A DNA stretch of 33,117 nt from 2-01-FULL-51-21 sp964348955 (GCA_964348955.1 CAYGEN010000004.1:1-33117); one strand, 5' to 3'. Counted from the first letter of the stretch, positions 15,611-23,763 are shown. A program made the numbers and translations. Notes: generated by a model not told the origin, from the letters alone.

Positions 15611-16807
15611 TCAGCGGAGCTTGCGACCAATATAGTAATTCATGCCGAGTCCCTGCGTACCCCGAAAGAGATACTTTGATTCCCGGATGCACTTTTTAAC
15701 GCCCGTGAAGTTTTTTTTAGCAAGATACCCGGTCAGGTTCTCAAGTTCAGAAAGAAAGCCCTGTAAATCATCGAAGGCTGGCTTATACGGATTACATGTA
15801 CCGGCAACGCGCTTGAGGATTGCCGTGCGACCCATAAGGTCAAGGAAGTTGGGTTGCCTCTCCGGTATTACGTCTTCAATACTTGAGGTCAAAGACCGGA
15901 GCGCTTCAGTAAGTTTCCCGATATTCTTTTCAAGAGCCGCGAGTGTATGTGCATCATCTTGCCGATGAGTGAGCCATACAAGCTCGGGAATACTTAAGAT
16001 CCCCGGAAATTCTTCGTAGGGAACCCTCGGCGCACCCGCCGCATCGCCAAGTAAGGATGGCAACACCGGCGGCCATGCGGAGTAGAGACGCACATGGTAC
16101 TTCCGAAAAAAGCGGAGTATCTCGGAAAAACTCGGCGTATTAAACTTCGGATTTACATAGGCATCATAGATGATTGCCCTTCTACTCCTTCCCCCGAGTT
16201 TTTCCGCACGCGTAAGATGTTCAGAAAATAATTCTTCGGCAAGAGACGCAATATCTTCTTCACTTTTTGCAAAGGTATAGAGAATGGCGCGCTGAAGATT
16301 TCGCTGGAAGTACCCTGCGGAATTCCCAATACCAAGAATCATAAAGCCGCCCTTTTTAGTGTAACGCGCCTGAAGCGCAAACGCCCCCTCGACATCCCCG
16401 GTATGGTGGAGGACGCCCCGCGAGACCGTGATGTCGTAGCGTTGCGTGCGGTGAAAATCGAAGAGACTTTTATTGTGAATGGTGTACCTTGCTTTGCGAG
16501 GCGCCAGTTTTTGAAAAAGTTTCCGTGCGCGCTCACAGGCAAGATGGTTCATTTCAAGAAAGGTACCTTTGGCTCCCCACTCCAAATAGCATAGCGAATG
16601 CTCACCAGTTCCTGAACCAAATTCCAAAAGCTCGGCGCCGGCAAACATTTTTGGCGGAAACTGCAGGCGATCAAGATAAATCTGCTCCAGAAGCGCTCGG
16701 CGGGTCTCGTACACCTTTCGACTGCGCTCAATATAAAAAGTGGAAGGACTAACCTTCTGATAGGTAGCGAGAACGCCTTTTTCAATCTCTTGCAACTTTT
16801 TTTTCAT
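15611..16807 (-). CDS. SAM-dependent methyltransferase with long C-terminal extension
   Basis: This 398-residue protein has a class I methyltransferase domain at about 55-160: ELLEFGSGTGEHS (59-71) for SAM, an acidic residue in FLEMNHLA (83-90), and VSRGVLHHTGDVEGAF (128-143) equivalent to motif IV. The C-terminal 230 residues include a segment with several Pro and Trp (about 240-280) and a helical region. I do not recognise these as a named domain. Glycan-locus methyltransferases of this size often modify a sugar or the lipid carrier, but the substrate here is unknown. The gene overlaps the upstream flippase gene by four bases. A GAGG sits 12 bases before the ATG, too far for a normal SD. 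Confidence 0.8.
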   Translation of the reverse strand: MKKKLQEIEKGVLATYQKVSPSTFYIERSRKVYETRRALLEQIYLDRLQFPPKMFAGAELLEFGSGTGEHSLCYLEWGAKGTFLEMNHLACERARKLFQKLAPRKARYTIHNKSLFDFHRTQRYDITVSRGVLHHTGDVEGAFALQARYTKKGGFMILGIGNSAGYFQRNLQRAILYTFAKSEEDIASLAEELFSEHLTRAEKLGGRSRRAIIYDAYVNPKFNTPSFSEILRFFRKYHVRLYSAWPPVLPSLLGDAAGAPRVPYEEFPGILSIPELVWLTHRQDDAHTLAALEKNIGKLTEALRSLTSSIEDVIPERQPNFLDLMGRTAILKRVAGTCNPYKPAFDDLQGFLSELENLTGYLAKKNFTGVKKCIRESKYLFRGTQGLGMNYYIGRKLR

Positions 16808-18225
16808 GTTGATTTTCCGCCTCTTACCCTGCCCCCCAGACGGCGCTTTCCGGTTGCAAGGAGATTTTTTAGATACGCGACAACCGCCACCCGTACCTTT
16901 TTCAGAAATTTTCTATCGTCAGAAGTAAAGGAAATGAGCGCCCGCCAATTCGGATGGTCAATTTCAAAACGAAACAGATACCAATAATATACGGTCCCGA
17001 TGATGAGTGCCGTTAAAATTCGCTCGAGTGCCATGCCCCAGATACCAAAAAGATACAGTAAGGTAATCGGGGAGATGATGGCGAGCGCCGCTTTAAGCAC
17101 ATTGCTTGAAAAGATGAAACGTTGTCGCCGAAGCGCAATAACAAACTGCACCGCCCAGGCGCGAAGACTAATGAAAGGCAACGCAATGAGGAGTATCAGA
17201 AAAAGCGGGATTGAAGATTCGTACTTTGGGAGCGCAAGGTACACGGCGAGTGGTATCATAAGAAGACCCGCGCCGGCAAGAGCGACTCCGGCAATGAAAA
17301 AATACTTGGCGCCGCGTAAGAGCAACGCCCCCCGCCGCGCACGGTCGCTCATCTCTCTAGGAATGAGCGTATCAAGCGTCGACATCGGGAGAAGGGATTT
17401 CACCGCGCCAAAAAGACTTTCGGCAACTGAATAGAGCGCAACCGCCTCGGTACTGATAAAAAACTTAATGAGCCAAGGACGGGCATTGTTACCCAGAGCC
17501 ATCAATGGCTGGCTTAAAAACGCCCATTTTCCGTGTGTTTTGACCATACCCAAAAACACCGAATGTCGCGCAGACTCCACCTGACGCCACGGCCTAAAAA
17601 AACGAATGTAGAGAGGTATAAAAGAAAAAGTCATGATGAAAACTGCAATAACATGCGCAAGAAGGGCTTCAGTGATATTGAGCGATGAAAAAAACAAAAA
17701 AGAAACAAGGAGTAGAAACTTTACGCCGTTATAGAGCATCTGGCGAATGGCGAGGAGTGCGAAACGAAGATTGATTTGTATAAGAACTCGAAGTGTTGAG
17801 GTAATGGCGTCAGCGATAAACACAAAAGAGATAATTCGAAAAAGAAGCGCGAGGTCTTCGCCATAGAAGCGCGTGATGAGGTTGGCGCCAAAAAAAACAC
17901 CGAGAAAAATAATGAAGGCGACCCCAAGCCGAAGAATGAAGTTTTCAAGGAGCAATTTTTTCGCTTCCGGCAGTTTGTTTTCCTTATGAAAACGAATGAT
18001 ATCGTTAAAAACGACCTCCGAAAGTGGGCGAACAAAAAAACCGGTAATTATATAGTAGAACGAAAAAATGAGCACGTAGAGACCGTAGCGATAGATATCA
18101 AGATTGGTGATAATGAGAAGCGCGTTGATTCCGGCGATACCTTTAGAGACCATGCCCCAAAGACCAAAAGCGGCCTCCCCTTTGAGATACGTCTTGAGAA
18201 ACGATGGCGAGGTGTTTTCTAACAT
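16804..18225 (-). CDS. Wzx-like polysaccharide flippase (MOP superfamily)
   Basis: This 473-residue integral membrane protein has about 12-14 hydrophobic segments from near residue 20 to 430, then a basic cytoplasmic tail. Size, topology and the early WGMVSKGIAGINALLII-type segment fit MOP-superfamily O-antigen/teichoic-acid flippases, which move undecaprenyl-linked oligosaccharides outward. The frame is open to 18360, but I place the start at the ATG at 18225. The extra 45 residues are Cys/Arg-rich, would overlap the cupin gene and lack membrane character. No SD is visible. A short inverted repeat (GCTGC/GCAGC) followed by five T lies just before this ATG and could weakly attenuate transcription. 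It is the only transporter in the window. Confidence 0.88.
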   Translation of the reverse strand: MLENTSPSFLKTYLKGEAAFGLWGMVSKGIAGINALLIITNLDIYRYGLYVLIFSFYYIITGFFVRPLSEVVFNDIIRFHKENKLPEAKKLLLENFILRLGVAFIIFLGVFFGANLITRFYGEDLALLFRIISFVFIADAITSTLRVLIQINLRFALLAIRQMLYNGVKFLLLVSFLFFSSLNITEALLAHVIAVFIMTFSFIPLYIRFFRPWRQVESARHSVFLGMVKTHGKWAFLSQPLMALGNNARPWLIKFFISTEAVALYSVAESLFGAVKSLLPMSTLDTLIPREMSDRARRGALLLRGAKYFFIAGVALAGAGLLMIPLAVYLALPKYESSIPLFLILLIALPFISLRAWAVQFVIALRRQRFIFSSNVLKAALAIISPITLLYLFGIWGMALERILTALIIGTVYYWYLFRFEIDHPNWRALISFTSDDRKFLKKVRVAVVAYLKNLLATGKRRLGGRVRGGKST

Positions 18226-18292
18226 GGAAAAAGCTGCACGGGCGGCAGCCTGACAATTACAACCATTGCGACGGCAGGAAAGTTCTGTGTCA

Positions 18293-18679
18293 TTACGCGG
18301 AAACGCGCACCGTATCCTGTTCGTAACCCTTCGCCGTTCGAGCAAGTGTGGTGAGATCAAGCATCGTAGCGTCGGTCAACGCGGTATAGGTATGAATAAT
18401 ATGCGGCGGAATAATTGAAACCGTGCCTGGACCGAGCGTAAACTTTTTTTTATACGCGCCATTAATATCGGCAACAAAGAGCGTAAGTTTTCCCGAGATA
18501 ACATATGAGTATTGGGTTGATTTTTTGTGATAGTGATTCCCACGGACCGCGCCCTTACGGAACGTAATCAGACCCGTGTGCCCGACCGGCGCCTCAATAA
18601 GGTCAAAGATTTTCCCGCGCTTGTCCGTAAAAGCCGGCTTTACTTTGTAATTCTCAACTTGCTGATTCGTTTTTTTCAT
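18293..18679 (-). CDS. Cupin-fold sugar 3,4-ketoisomerase-like protein (FdtA/WxcM type)
   Basis: This 128-residue single-domain cupin has metal-site-like residues in GNHYHKKSTQYSYVISG (47-63) and IIPPHIIHTYTA (89-100). The family includes dTDP-4-dehydro-6-deoxyglucose 3,4-ketoisomerases (FdtA, QdtA) and RmlC-like epimerases. Its position directly after the dehydratase and C-methyltransferase genes suggests it shifts or epimerises the keto group of the GDP-4-keto-6-deoxysugar. I use the ATG at 18679. An in-frame TTG at 18697 would overlap the upstream stop, and neither has an SD. A 67-bp gap, the largest in the operon, separates it from the flippase gene. Confidence 0.75.
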   Translation of the reverse strand: MKKTNQQVENYKVKPAFTDKRGKIFDLIEAPVGHTGLITFRKGAVRGNHYHKKSTQYSYVISGKLTLFVADINGAYKKKFTLGPGTVSIIPPHIIHTYTALTDATMLDLTTLARTAKGYEQDTVRVSA

Positions 18680-18689
18680 AGCTTTAACG

Positions 18690-19949
18690 TTAGTCAATAA
18701 TACGCGGCGTGGGAATGGGAATAATAAATTTCCCGCCCCGCGACCGAAAGTCCGCCATATTTTTCATAATCTCTTCCGCAAAGTTCCACGCGAGAATGAG
18801 GCCATAGTCCACCGGCTCCTCAAGAAGGCGCGCGTCGTCATAAATAGGAATGTGCGTACCGGGCGTGAAGCAGCCGACCTTGGCGAGATTTTTCTCCGTA
18901 AGAAAATCCAGCAGGTTCGTGTCAATGCCACAGTAATTCAGAAGCGTGGTGCCTTTTGCCGGCGCGGAGATGCCGACAATCCGCTTTCCTTTTTTCTTGA
19001 GGTCTGCAAGAAGAGCCCGCAGTTCTTCCCGCTGTTTCTCAACGCGGCTTGCAAACTCTTTAAGCTTCGGCAGTGCATAAAGTCCGCCAGCTTCTTCTTC
19101 AGCGATACCTTCCGCAATTTTCGGCGAAACCGCATGCGCGCCCGCATGTCCCACAAAGTAGCGGATGCTCCCGCCATGAATCGATACCTTCATGAAGTCA
19201 AACAGCTCCAACCCGAAGCGCGTGAAGTAACGCGCCATTGGCTTCAGAGAAAGGTACCCAATATGCTCAAGGTAGATGGTGTCATACTCAAGATGCTCAA
19301 TAAGGTCTACCGCATACGGCGCCTCTATCACAATCACCCCTTCCGGAGCCAGGAGTTTTTTCATCGCTCCCGTGGCATCGTCAAGCTCGTGCAGATGGGC
19401 AAACACATTCGTGCCGGTGATGACCATAGCAGGACCATATTCTCGCAAAATGCGCTCGGCAATGGCGCTACTGAAAAAGTCAACAATGGTCGGAATACCG
19501 TTTGCAATTGCCTTTTCGGCTGGGCGCTTTGCCGGGTCAACGCCAAGCACGTTGAGCCCCGCCTCTTTGAATCCTCCCAAGAGCACGCCGACGTTGCTGC
19601 CAATATCAAGTGCGAGCGACTGGGGTGGTATAGCGAACCGCTTGACGACATCTTGCGCCATGTGGGTAAAATGTGCCCGGCCCGTAGCGGTCGTTGACGA
19701 TTCATACACATAATAGCCGCCGTAGAGCACTTCCGGCGGCACGCGATAGTCAATTTGCAAGAGACCGCACTCCCCGCACGATACCAGGCGAAGCGGGTAC
19801 AAAGTCTCGTCCCCTTGCGGTGGCAGTTCTTTCAAAAAGGCGTCCGAGGGCGGATGCATACCGAGGTCCAGCACCAAACGAAGATTGGTACCTGCGCACA
19901 TCTGGCAGGCAGTGGCTTGCCTGCCATCAAACTCACGTGGCGATACCAT
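18690..19949 (-). CDS. NDP-hexose C-methyltransferase (TylC3-like)
   Basis: This 419-residue protein has the three-part plan of sugar C-methyltransferases. An N-terminal zinc-binding region has Cys15, Cys18, Cys58 and Cys61. A SAM domain follows, with LDIGSNVGVLLGGF (114-127) and GVDPA (136-140). The C-terminal Rossmann domain includes KRIVGISAPAKGTTLLNY. Candidate active-site residues match the TylC3 pattern: His185 in NVFAHLHE, then Tyr226, Glu228 and His229 in YLEHIGY. These enzymes methylate C-3 of a 4-keto-6-deoxysugar through an enolate. The known TylC3 substrate is dTDP-linked; here the neighbouring dehydratase implies a GDP-sugar. I chose the ATG at 19949, overlapping the dehydratase end by 17 bp; the upstream in-frame ATG at 20003 adds an unlikely leader. 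Confidence 0.9.
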   Translation of the reverse strand: MVSPREFDGRQATACQMCAGTNLRLVLDLGMHPPSDAFLKELPPQGDETLYPLRLVSCGECGLLQIDYRVPPEVLYGGYYVYESSTTATGRAHFTHMAQDVVKRFAIPPQSLALDIGSNVGVLLGGFKEAGLNVLGVDPAKRPAEKAIANGIPTIVDFFSSAIAERILREYGPAMVITGTNVFAHLHELDDATGAMKKLLAPEGVIVIEAPYAVDLIEHLEYDTIYLEHIGYLSLKPMARYFTRFGLELFDFMKVSIHGGSIRYFVGHAGAHAVSPKIAEGIAEEEAGGLYALPKLKEFASRVEKQREELRALLADLKKKGKRIVGISAPAKGTTLLNYCGIDTNLLDFLTEKNLAKVGCFTPGTHIPIYDDARLLEEPVDYGLILAWNFAEEIMKNMADFRSRGGKFIIPIPTPRIID

Positions 19950-20985
19950 GGTTTGAATCCCGTTTTGCCGCAGCAATATCGGCGTCAACAAGAATATGAA
20001 CAAGTTCCTTAAATTTCACCTTCGGTTTCCACCCGAGTTCCCGATATGCTTTGTCGGCGTTGCCGACCAAAATATCAGCTTCCGCCGGACGCAAGAGCTC
20101 TTTGCGAATCTCAACGTACGGCTTCCAGTTTTTGATGCCGACATACCCGAATGCTTCATCCAGAAATTCGCGAATGGAGTGTGTTTCTCCCGTGGCTAAC
20201 ACATAATCATCCGGTTTCTTTTGCTGAAGCATGAGCCACATGGCCTCAACAAACTCCGGCGCGTAGCCCCAGTCGCGTTTCGCGTCCAAGTTTCCAAGAA
20301 AGATTTTTTTCTGTCGGCCCTCCAAAATGCGCGCGACACCGCGGCTGATTTTCCGCGTTACGAAATTCGGACCGCGGCGCGGCGATTCATGATTAAAAAG
20401 AATGCCGGAAGCAATGAACATTTGGTACGATTCCCGATAATTCTTGCAAATCCAGTGCGCAAACAGCTTGCTTACGCCATAGGGACTGCGCGGATAAAAC
20501 GGCGTCGTCTCGCACTGCGGCACTTCAACAACTTTCCCGAACATTTCCGACGTAGACCCTTGATATATACGCGTCGTTTTTTCAAGGCCGGCATGCCGAA
20601 CCGCTTCAATAACACGCAGCGCACCGAGACCGGTAACGTCGCTCGTATATTCCGGAATGCTGAAACTTACGCGCACATCGCTCATCGCGCCAAGGTTGTA
20701 GACTTCAACGGGACGAATGCGACGCATAACATCAAAAAGAGAACCGGAGTCGCTTAGGTCTCCGTAGTGCAAATGCACTTTCTGATTTTTCTTGAGCGTC
20801 TCTTCAATGAGGGAGCCCTCGTGCTCGCCGATGGCAAATTGGCTTGAACGGCGCACAAGTCCGTGCACCTCATATCCTTTTTGAAGCAAAAGCTCCGCAA
20901 GGTATGACCCGTCCTGTCCGGTAATGCCGGTAACAAAAGCGACTTTCTTTTTTGCGCGTGATGCCCGTTTTTGTTTTACTGCCAT
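19933..20985 (-). CDS. gmd: GDP-mannose 4,6-dehydratase
   Basis: This 350-residue extended SDR has the NADP-binding motif VTGITGQDGSYLAELLL (18-34), the catalytic pair Tyr169/Lys173 in SPYGVSKLFAH, and TSEMFGKV (145-152) typical of GMD. NHESPRRGPNFVTRKI (198-213) is the GMD GDP-mannose-binding region. It converts GDP-D-mannose to GDP-4-dehydro-6-deoxy-D-mannose in the cytoplasm. An N-terminal 12-residue basic tail (KQKRASRAKKK) precedes the first strand. It is the first gene of the long operon. Its promoter is at 21016-21044, giving a leader of roughly 24 nt with no SD. The following C-methyltransferase and cupin point to a branched deoxysugar rather than simple fucose or rhamnose. Confidence 0.95.
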   Translation of the reverse strand: MAVKQKRASRAKKKVAFVTGITGQDGSYLAELLLQKGYEVHGLVRRSSQFAIGEHEGSLIEETLKKNQKVHLHYGDLSDSGSLFDVMRRIRPVEVYNLGAMSDVRVSFSIPEYTSDVTGLGALRVIEAVRHAGLEKTTRIYQGSTSEMFGKVVEVPQCETTPFYPRSPYGVSKLFAHWICKNYRESYQMFIASGILFNHESPRRGPNFVTRKISRGVARILEGRQKKIFLGNLDAKRDWGYAPEFVEAMWLMLQQKKPDDYVLATGETHSIREFLDEAFGYVGIKNWKPYVEIRKELLRPAEADILVGNADKAYRELGWKPKVKFKELVHILVDADIAAAKRDSNHGIAT

Positions 20986-21015
20986 GCACTCAATGAGTAA
21001 CGAGGTAAGATGTCA

Positions 21016-21044
21016 ATTCTAGCAAATACGTTTTCTCACCGCAA
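21016..21044 (-). promoter_or_regulatory. Promoter of the long glycan operon
   Basis: On the minus strand TTGCGG (21039-21044) is followed by a 17-base spacer and TAGAAT (21016-21021), a five-of-six -10. Start of transcription near 21009 would leave a leader of about 24 nt before the ATG at 20985. The -35 abuts the -35 of the divergent promoter at 21045-21073. A TTGACA lying further downstream on the same strand has no comparable -10. Confidence 0.65.
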
Positions 21045-21073
21045 TTTACAGCGACGTCTCGCGGTGCTAGGAT
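21045..21073 (+). promoter_or_regulatory. Promoter of the SDR gene, predicted leaderless
   Basis: TTTACA (21045-21050), a 17-base spacer and TAGGAT (21068-21073) form a good sigma70 promoter. Only six bases separate the -10 from the ATG at 21080, so transcription should start at or next to the start codon. It is back-to-back with the operon promoter. Confidence 0.65.
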
Positions 21074-21079
21074 GGCCAC

Positions 21080-21787
21080 ATGCCTCATAACCACACTCAA
21101 GCGGTAATTGTTACCGGCGCTTGCGGCGGTATGGGAAACGCGATTGTTGCAGCCCTTATCTCGTCTTTCCCCGTCATCGCCGTAGACAAGAACCGCGCCG
21201 CGCTTGCGAAACTCGCGGGTCGGCATGCGAAAAAAGGCAAGCGGCTCACACTGTGCCTCGCAGACCTCGGAAGCGCTGCCGGCATTGCCAAAGCAGCGCG
21301 CGCGGCGCAAGAGCCGCTTGGTTGGATTGTGCACACTGCCGGCTTCATTGACAAAAAAGAATCAATGAAAAACCTGAAGCAAAAGACAATTGAGGAAACA
21401 TTCGCCGTCAACCTTTTTTCATACATGCGCCTCACGAGCATACTGCTTCCAAAACTCAAAGGAGGCGCGATTGTTATTTCTTCAACCGCCGGACTGTGGG
21501 GCAATCCAGAGTTCCCTGCGTATGCAGTTTCAAAAGGAGCGGTGAACACGTTTACGGAAGTGCTTGCGCACTCATTTGAAGGCGGCGGCAGGCGCGCCAT
21601 CGCGATTTGTCCCGGCCCCACTAATACCAACATGCGAGAGCGTATTGCTCGCGACGCCGCAAAACAGCAAAGCCCCGACGTCATCGCGGCGCTCGTCTCA
21701 ACTATTATCAAAGAAAAACACTACAAAAACGGCGACATTGTTTCCGTCCGGGGAGGTAAACGGCGCATCGTAGGTCGTCTCACTTAA
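21080..21787 (+). CDS. Short-chain dehydrogenase/reductase (classical SDR)
   Basis: This 235-residue classical SDR has a cofactor glycine motif TGACGGMG (12-19), a D36 after strand 2 suggesting NAD preference, Asn111, the catalytic Ser in VISSTAG (132-138) and Tyr148/Lys152 in YAVSK. PGPTNTNM (near 180) is the usual post-strand-6 segment. It could reduce the keto group left by the dehydratase/C-methyltransferase pathway. That is suggested only by its divergent position sharing a promoter region with gmd. Predicted leaderless, without an SD. Its stop overlaps the stop of the convergent glycosyltransferase gene within a TTAA. It is the only plus-strand gene beyond position 1620. Confidence 0.88.
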   Translation: MPHNHTQAVIVTGACGGMGNAIVAALISSFPVIAVDKNRAALAKLAGRHAKKGKRLTLCLADLGSAAGIAKAARAAQEPLGWIVHTAGFIDKKESMKNLKQKTIEETFAVNLFSYMRLTSILLPKLKGGAIVISSTAGLWGNPEFPAYAVSKGAVNTFTEVLAHSFEGGGRRAIAICPGPTNTNMRERIARDAAKQQSPDVIAALVSTIIKEKHYKNGDIVSVRGGKRRIVGRLT

Positions 21788-22872
21788 CTTTGCTCGGAAA
21801 ATACCTTGCGATAGCTACGGGCACCTTTTTCCCAACTGAACTCTGCGGCAAAACGCCGCCCTTTTTCAACAAGTGCGCTACGCAGTGCGTCATCTTTTGC
21901 TATTTGCTCCATCGCCTGCGCAATGCTTTCGGCGTTTTCGGGGTCGGCGAGAAGCGCCGCCTCGCCGAGATTCACCTCCGTCGAGGTTGGCGCATTGGAA
22001 GTAATAACCGGCGTACCCGCATCCATCGCTTCTAGGACCGGCATACCGGTGGCGCCTTCAATGAGCGTCGTGAAAATAAACGCCCGCGCGTGCTTGTAGA
22101 GATACGCCGCCTGCCCGTCGGTTACATACCCGAGAAAAACAACATCCTTGCTATACGGAGTCTCGGCAAGAAACGTTTGTATTTTCTCATAATACTCGCC
22201 GCTCGGATTGCCGGCAACGAGAAATTGGTAATCGCTCGGGTAGAGCTCTTTGAAGCGCACAAACGCTTTGACCATGGCAAATACGTTTTTCCGCTCTTTG
22301 ATAACGCCCATGTAGTAAAAATAATGCGGCGGCACCGGAACTGGCTCTTCTTTAAAACGCTTCATACTTATAAAGCCTGGGTAGATGACGGTAATTTTAT
22401 TACTCGGTAGGTGAAAAAGTTCTATGACGTCTTTTTTCGTCGTCTCTGATGTTGCGACAATGTGTGTCGCTTTTCGGAGTGAAAAGCGGTGGTAACGAAA
22501 AAGAAAAAACCTCTTAACCCGTTCCCCGATCGAGTCGCTCGGAAGATGGCGGTACGCAAAGTCAAGCGCAATCACCACCGAGCGGCGCGGACGAAAAAAA
22601 AGCGGCATGCTTGGCGTATTAAAGAGATACACGTCCGAGGGCTCATTCCGGAAAAGCAAGAGGTCAAGCCAGAGCAGTCCTTTCCCTCCCGTGCAAATGC
22701 GCCAGTTTCCTCCGGAAAAAATGGGAAGTTTTTTTGGCGCTCCTTTTACGTACACAAGATACTCATTCTTCGCATCTCCCTCAATAAGTGCGGAAGCAAT
22801 TTCATAAATAAAACGGCCGAGCCCGCTCGGTTTTTCTTCGTTGTAAGGGTTAAGCACAATGCCGATACGCAT
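21784..22872 (-). CDS. Glycosyltransferase family 4 (GT-B)
   Basis: This 362-residue protein begins MRIGIVLNPYNEEKPSGLGR, the acceptor-side glycine-rich start of GT4 enzymes. The C-terminal half carries HYFYYMGVIKERKNV, VFLGYVTD and the donor-site motif EGATGMPVLEAMDAGTPVI, with two Glu residues of the E-x7-E type. It retains sugar stereochemistry and acts at the cytoplasmic membrane face. It is the end of its transcription unit: upstream is the HD-gene terminator and downstream the convergent SDR. No SD is seen; a TACAAT lies nine bases before the ATG. Donor sugar unknown. Confidence 0.92.
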   Translation of the reverse strand: MRIGIVLNPYNEEKPSGLGRFIYEIASALIEGDAKNEYLVYVKGAPKKLPIFSGGNWRICTGGKGLLWLDLLLFRNEPSDVYLFNTPSMPLFFRPRRSVVIALDFAYRHLPSDSIGERVKRFFLFRYHRFSLRKATHIVATSETTKKDVIELFHLPSNKITVIYPGFISMKRFKEEPVPVPPHYFYYMGVIKERKNVFAMVKAFVRFKELYPSDYQFLVAGNPSGEYYEKIQTFLAETPYSKDVVFLGYVTDGQAAYLYKHARAFIFTTLIEGATGMPVLEAMDAGTPVITSNAPTSTEVNLGEAALLADPENAESIAQAMEQIAKDDALRSALVEKGRRFAAEFSWEKGARSYRKVFSEQS

Positions 22873-22881
22873 ATAAAAGAG

Positions 22882-22887
22882 ATTGTA
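22882..22887 (-). promoter_or_regulatory. Candidate -10 element for the GT4 gene starting at 22872
   Basis: TACAAT on the minus strand ends nine bases before the ATG. No convincing -35 is found because the terminator hairpin and T-tract of the HD gene lie immediately upstream. If used, the transcript would have a leader of only a few bases. Confidence 0.35.
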
Positions 22888-22894
22888 GCAGATT

Positions 22895-22928
22895 AAAAGA
22901 AAAAAGCGCGGCCATTGGGGCCGCGCTT
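22895..22928 (-). terminator. Rho-independent terminator of the HD-domain gene
   Basis: A 10-bp GC-rich stem (22904-22913 with 22919-22928) has loop ATTGG (plus-strand sense). Read on the minus strand it is followed by a T-rich run interrupted by one C. It begins 5 bp after the stop codon at 22933. Confidence 0.85.
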
Positions 22929-22932
22929 GGAA

Positions 22933-23637
22933 TTATGCCGCCTCACTGGAGAGACGCGGCAGTGGATAGGGCACGAGACCAAGCTTTTGGCGTTGGGCGA
23001 TGGCGGTATCGACATACCACTGAATCGCGCCGGCGCGCTCCTTGGCAAGTACTTTGGACTTCGGCAGACGGACGCCGAAGAGCCGGTCGTCGCTCGCCCA
23101 CTCCAGGCACTCCTGGAGTACTTTCACGATGGATTCCCGTCGACCATACTTGCCCCGCGTATCGTCATACAAAAGCCACGGGTCTACCGTCGGGCAGTTG
23201 TGGTCTTGCGCACCGCGGACAACAACGTCGAGCCCGAGGCAGATGATGCGGTCGGCATCCTTGAGCGCCACCGTCGTTGGCGAATCCTTGTCATTGTTCG
23301 GCTTGGAATGTTCCAAGACCGCTTCAACGATGTGCCACTTTTCCTCCTCGGAGAACGGCTCGACGGCGAGCCACTCGCGAATGAGCCGCTCTATTGCCGC
23401 CGGCTCCGCTTTCTTGACCTTGCCGTCCGTTCGCTCTTCCAGCATGCGGTCGGCATTGTGGCAGAGCCCCGCCGCTCCCGCGAGACGGGAAGTTTCCGGC
23501 TCTTCGGCGACTTCGACCGCGACCAACGCGACTTGTAGTGCGTGGTCAAAGTCGTGGTGCACGATATCCGCGGCATATTTTTCGTGCGCGAGCCGCGTCA
23601 CCAAAACGAGGCGGGGAAATTGTTCCCAAATACGCAT
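22933..23637 (-). CDS. HD-fold phosphohydrolase-like protein with an altered HD pair
   Basis: This 234-residue soluble, acidic helical protein has HD-superfamily spacing. DHALQVALVAVEVAEE (31-46) supplies the first His (His32). AGLCHNAD (56-63) stands where the signature His-Asp should be but reads His60-Asn61. LEHSK (108-112) and LKDADRI (125-131) supply the later His and Asp. Active HD proteins use these residues to bind metals and hydrolyse phosphates; the Asn change may alter or abolish this. A strong SD (AAAGGAG, six bases before the ATG), a near-consensus promoter and a terminator make it an independent transcription unit. No link to glycan synthesis is evident. Confidence 0.75.
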   Translation of the reverse strand: MRIWEQFPRLVLVTRLAHEKYAADIVHHDFDHALQVALVAVEVAEEPETSRLAGAAGLCHNADRMLEERTDGKVKKAEPAAIERLIREWLAVEPFSEEEKWHIVEAVLEHSKPNNDKDSPTTVALKDADRIICLGLDVVVRGAQDHNCPTVDPWLLYDDTRGKYGRRESIVKVLQECLEWASDDRLFGVRLPKSKVLAKERAGAIQWYVDTAIAQRQKLGLVPYPLPRLSSEAA

Positions 23638-23684
23638 GGGTCTCTCCTTTGTTGTTAAAGCTATTTAACTTTTATCTAAGATTT

Positions 23685-23713
23685 ATTGTAGCACCCATTA
23701 TTTACTTTGTAAA
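23685..23713 (-). promoter_or_regulatory. Sigma70 promoter of the HD-domain gene
   Basis: On the minus strand TTTACA (23708-23713), a 17-base spacer and TACAAT (23685-23690) are each one mismatch from consensus. The leader is about 40 nt and includes the SD of the HD gene. Confidence 0.75.
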
Positions 23714-23743
23714 GACCCGCGCAAGGTTGCAAGGTTAAAGAAT

Positions 23744-23763
23744 GCCCCTCCATAAGGAGGGGC
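23744..23763 (-). terminator. Hairpin, probable weak terminator of the 97-residue gene
   Basis: A perfect 8-bp GC-rich stem (23744-23751 with 23756-23763) has loop ATAA (plus-strand sense). Read on the minus strand it is followed by ATTCTTTAACC, only moderately T-rich. It lies 83 bp downstream of the stop at 23847. The stretch 23764-23846 shows nothing else I can support. Confidence 0.5.

Noticed and set aside
18226..18360. N-terminal extension of the flippase gene upstream of 18225
   Set aside because: It would overlap the cupin coding region by 68 bp and adds a Cys/Arg-rich stretch not expected in a flippase.
18852..19697. Plus-strand open frame (281 codons) opposite the C-methyltransferase gene
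   Set aside because: The minus strand has the complete TylC3 motif set. The plus frame has no recognisable features or start signals.
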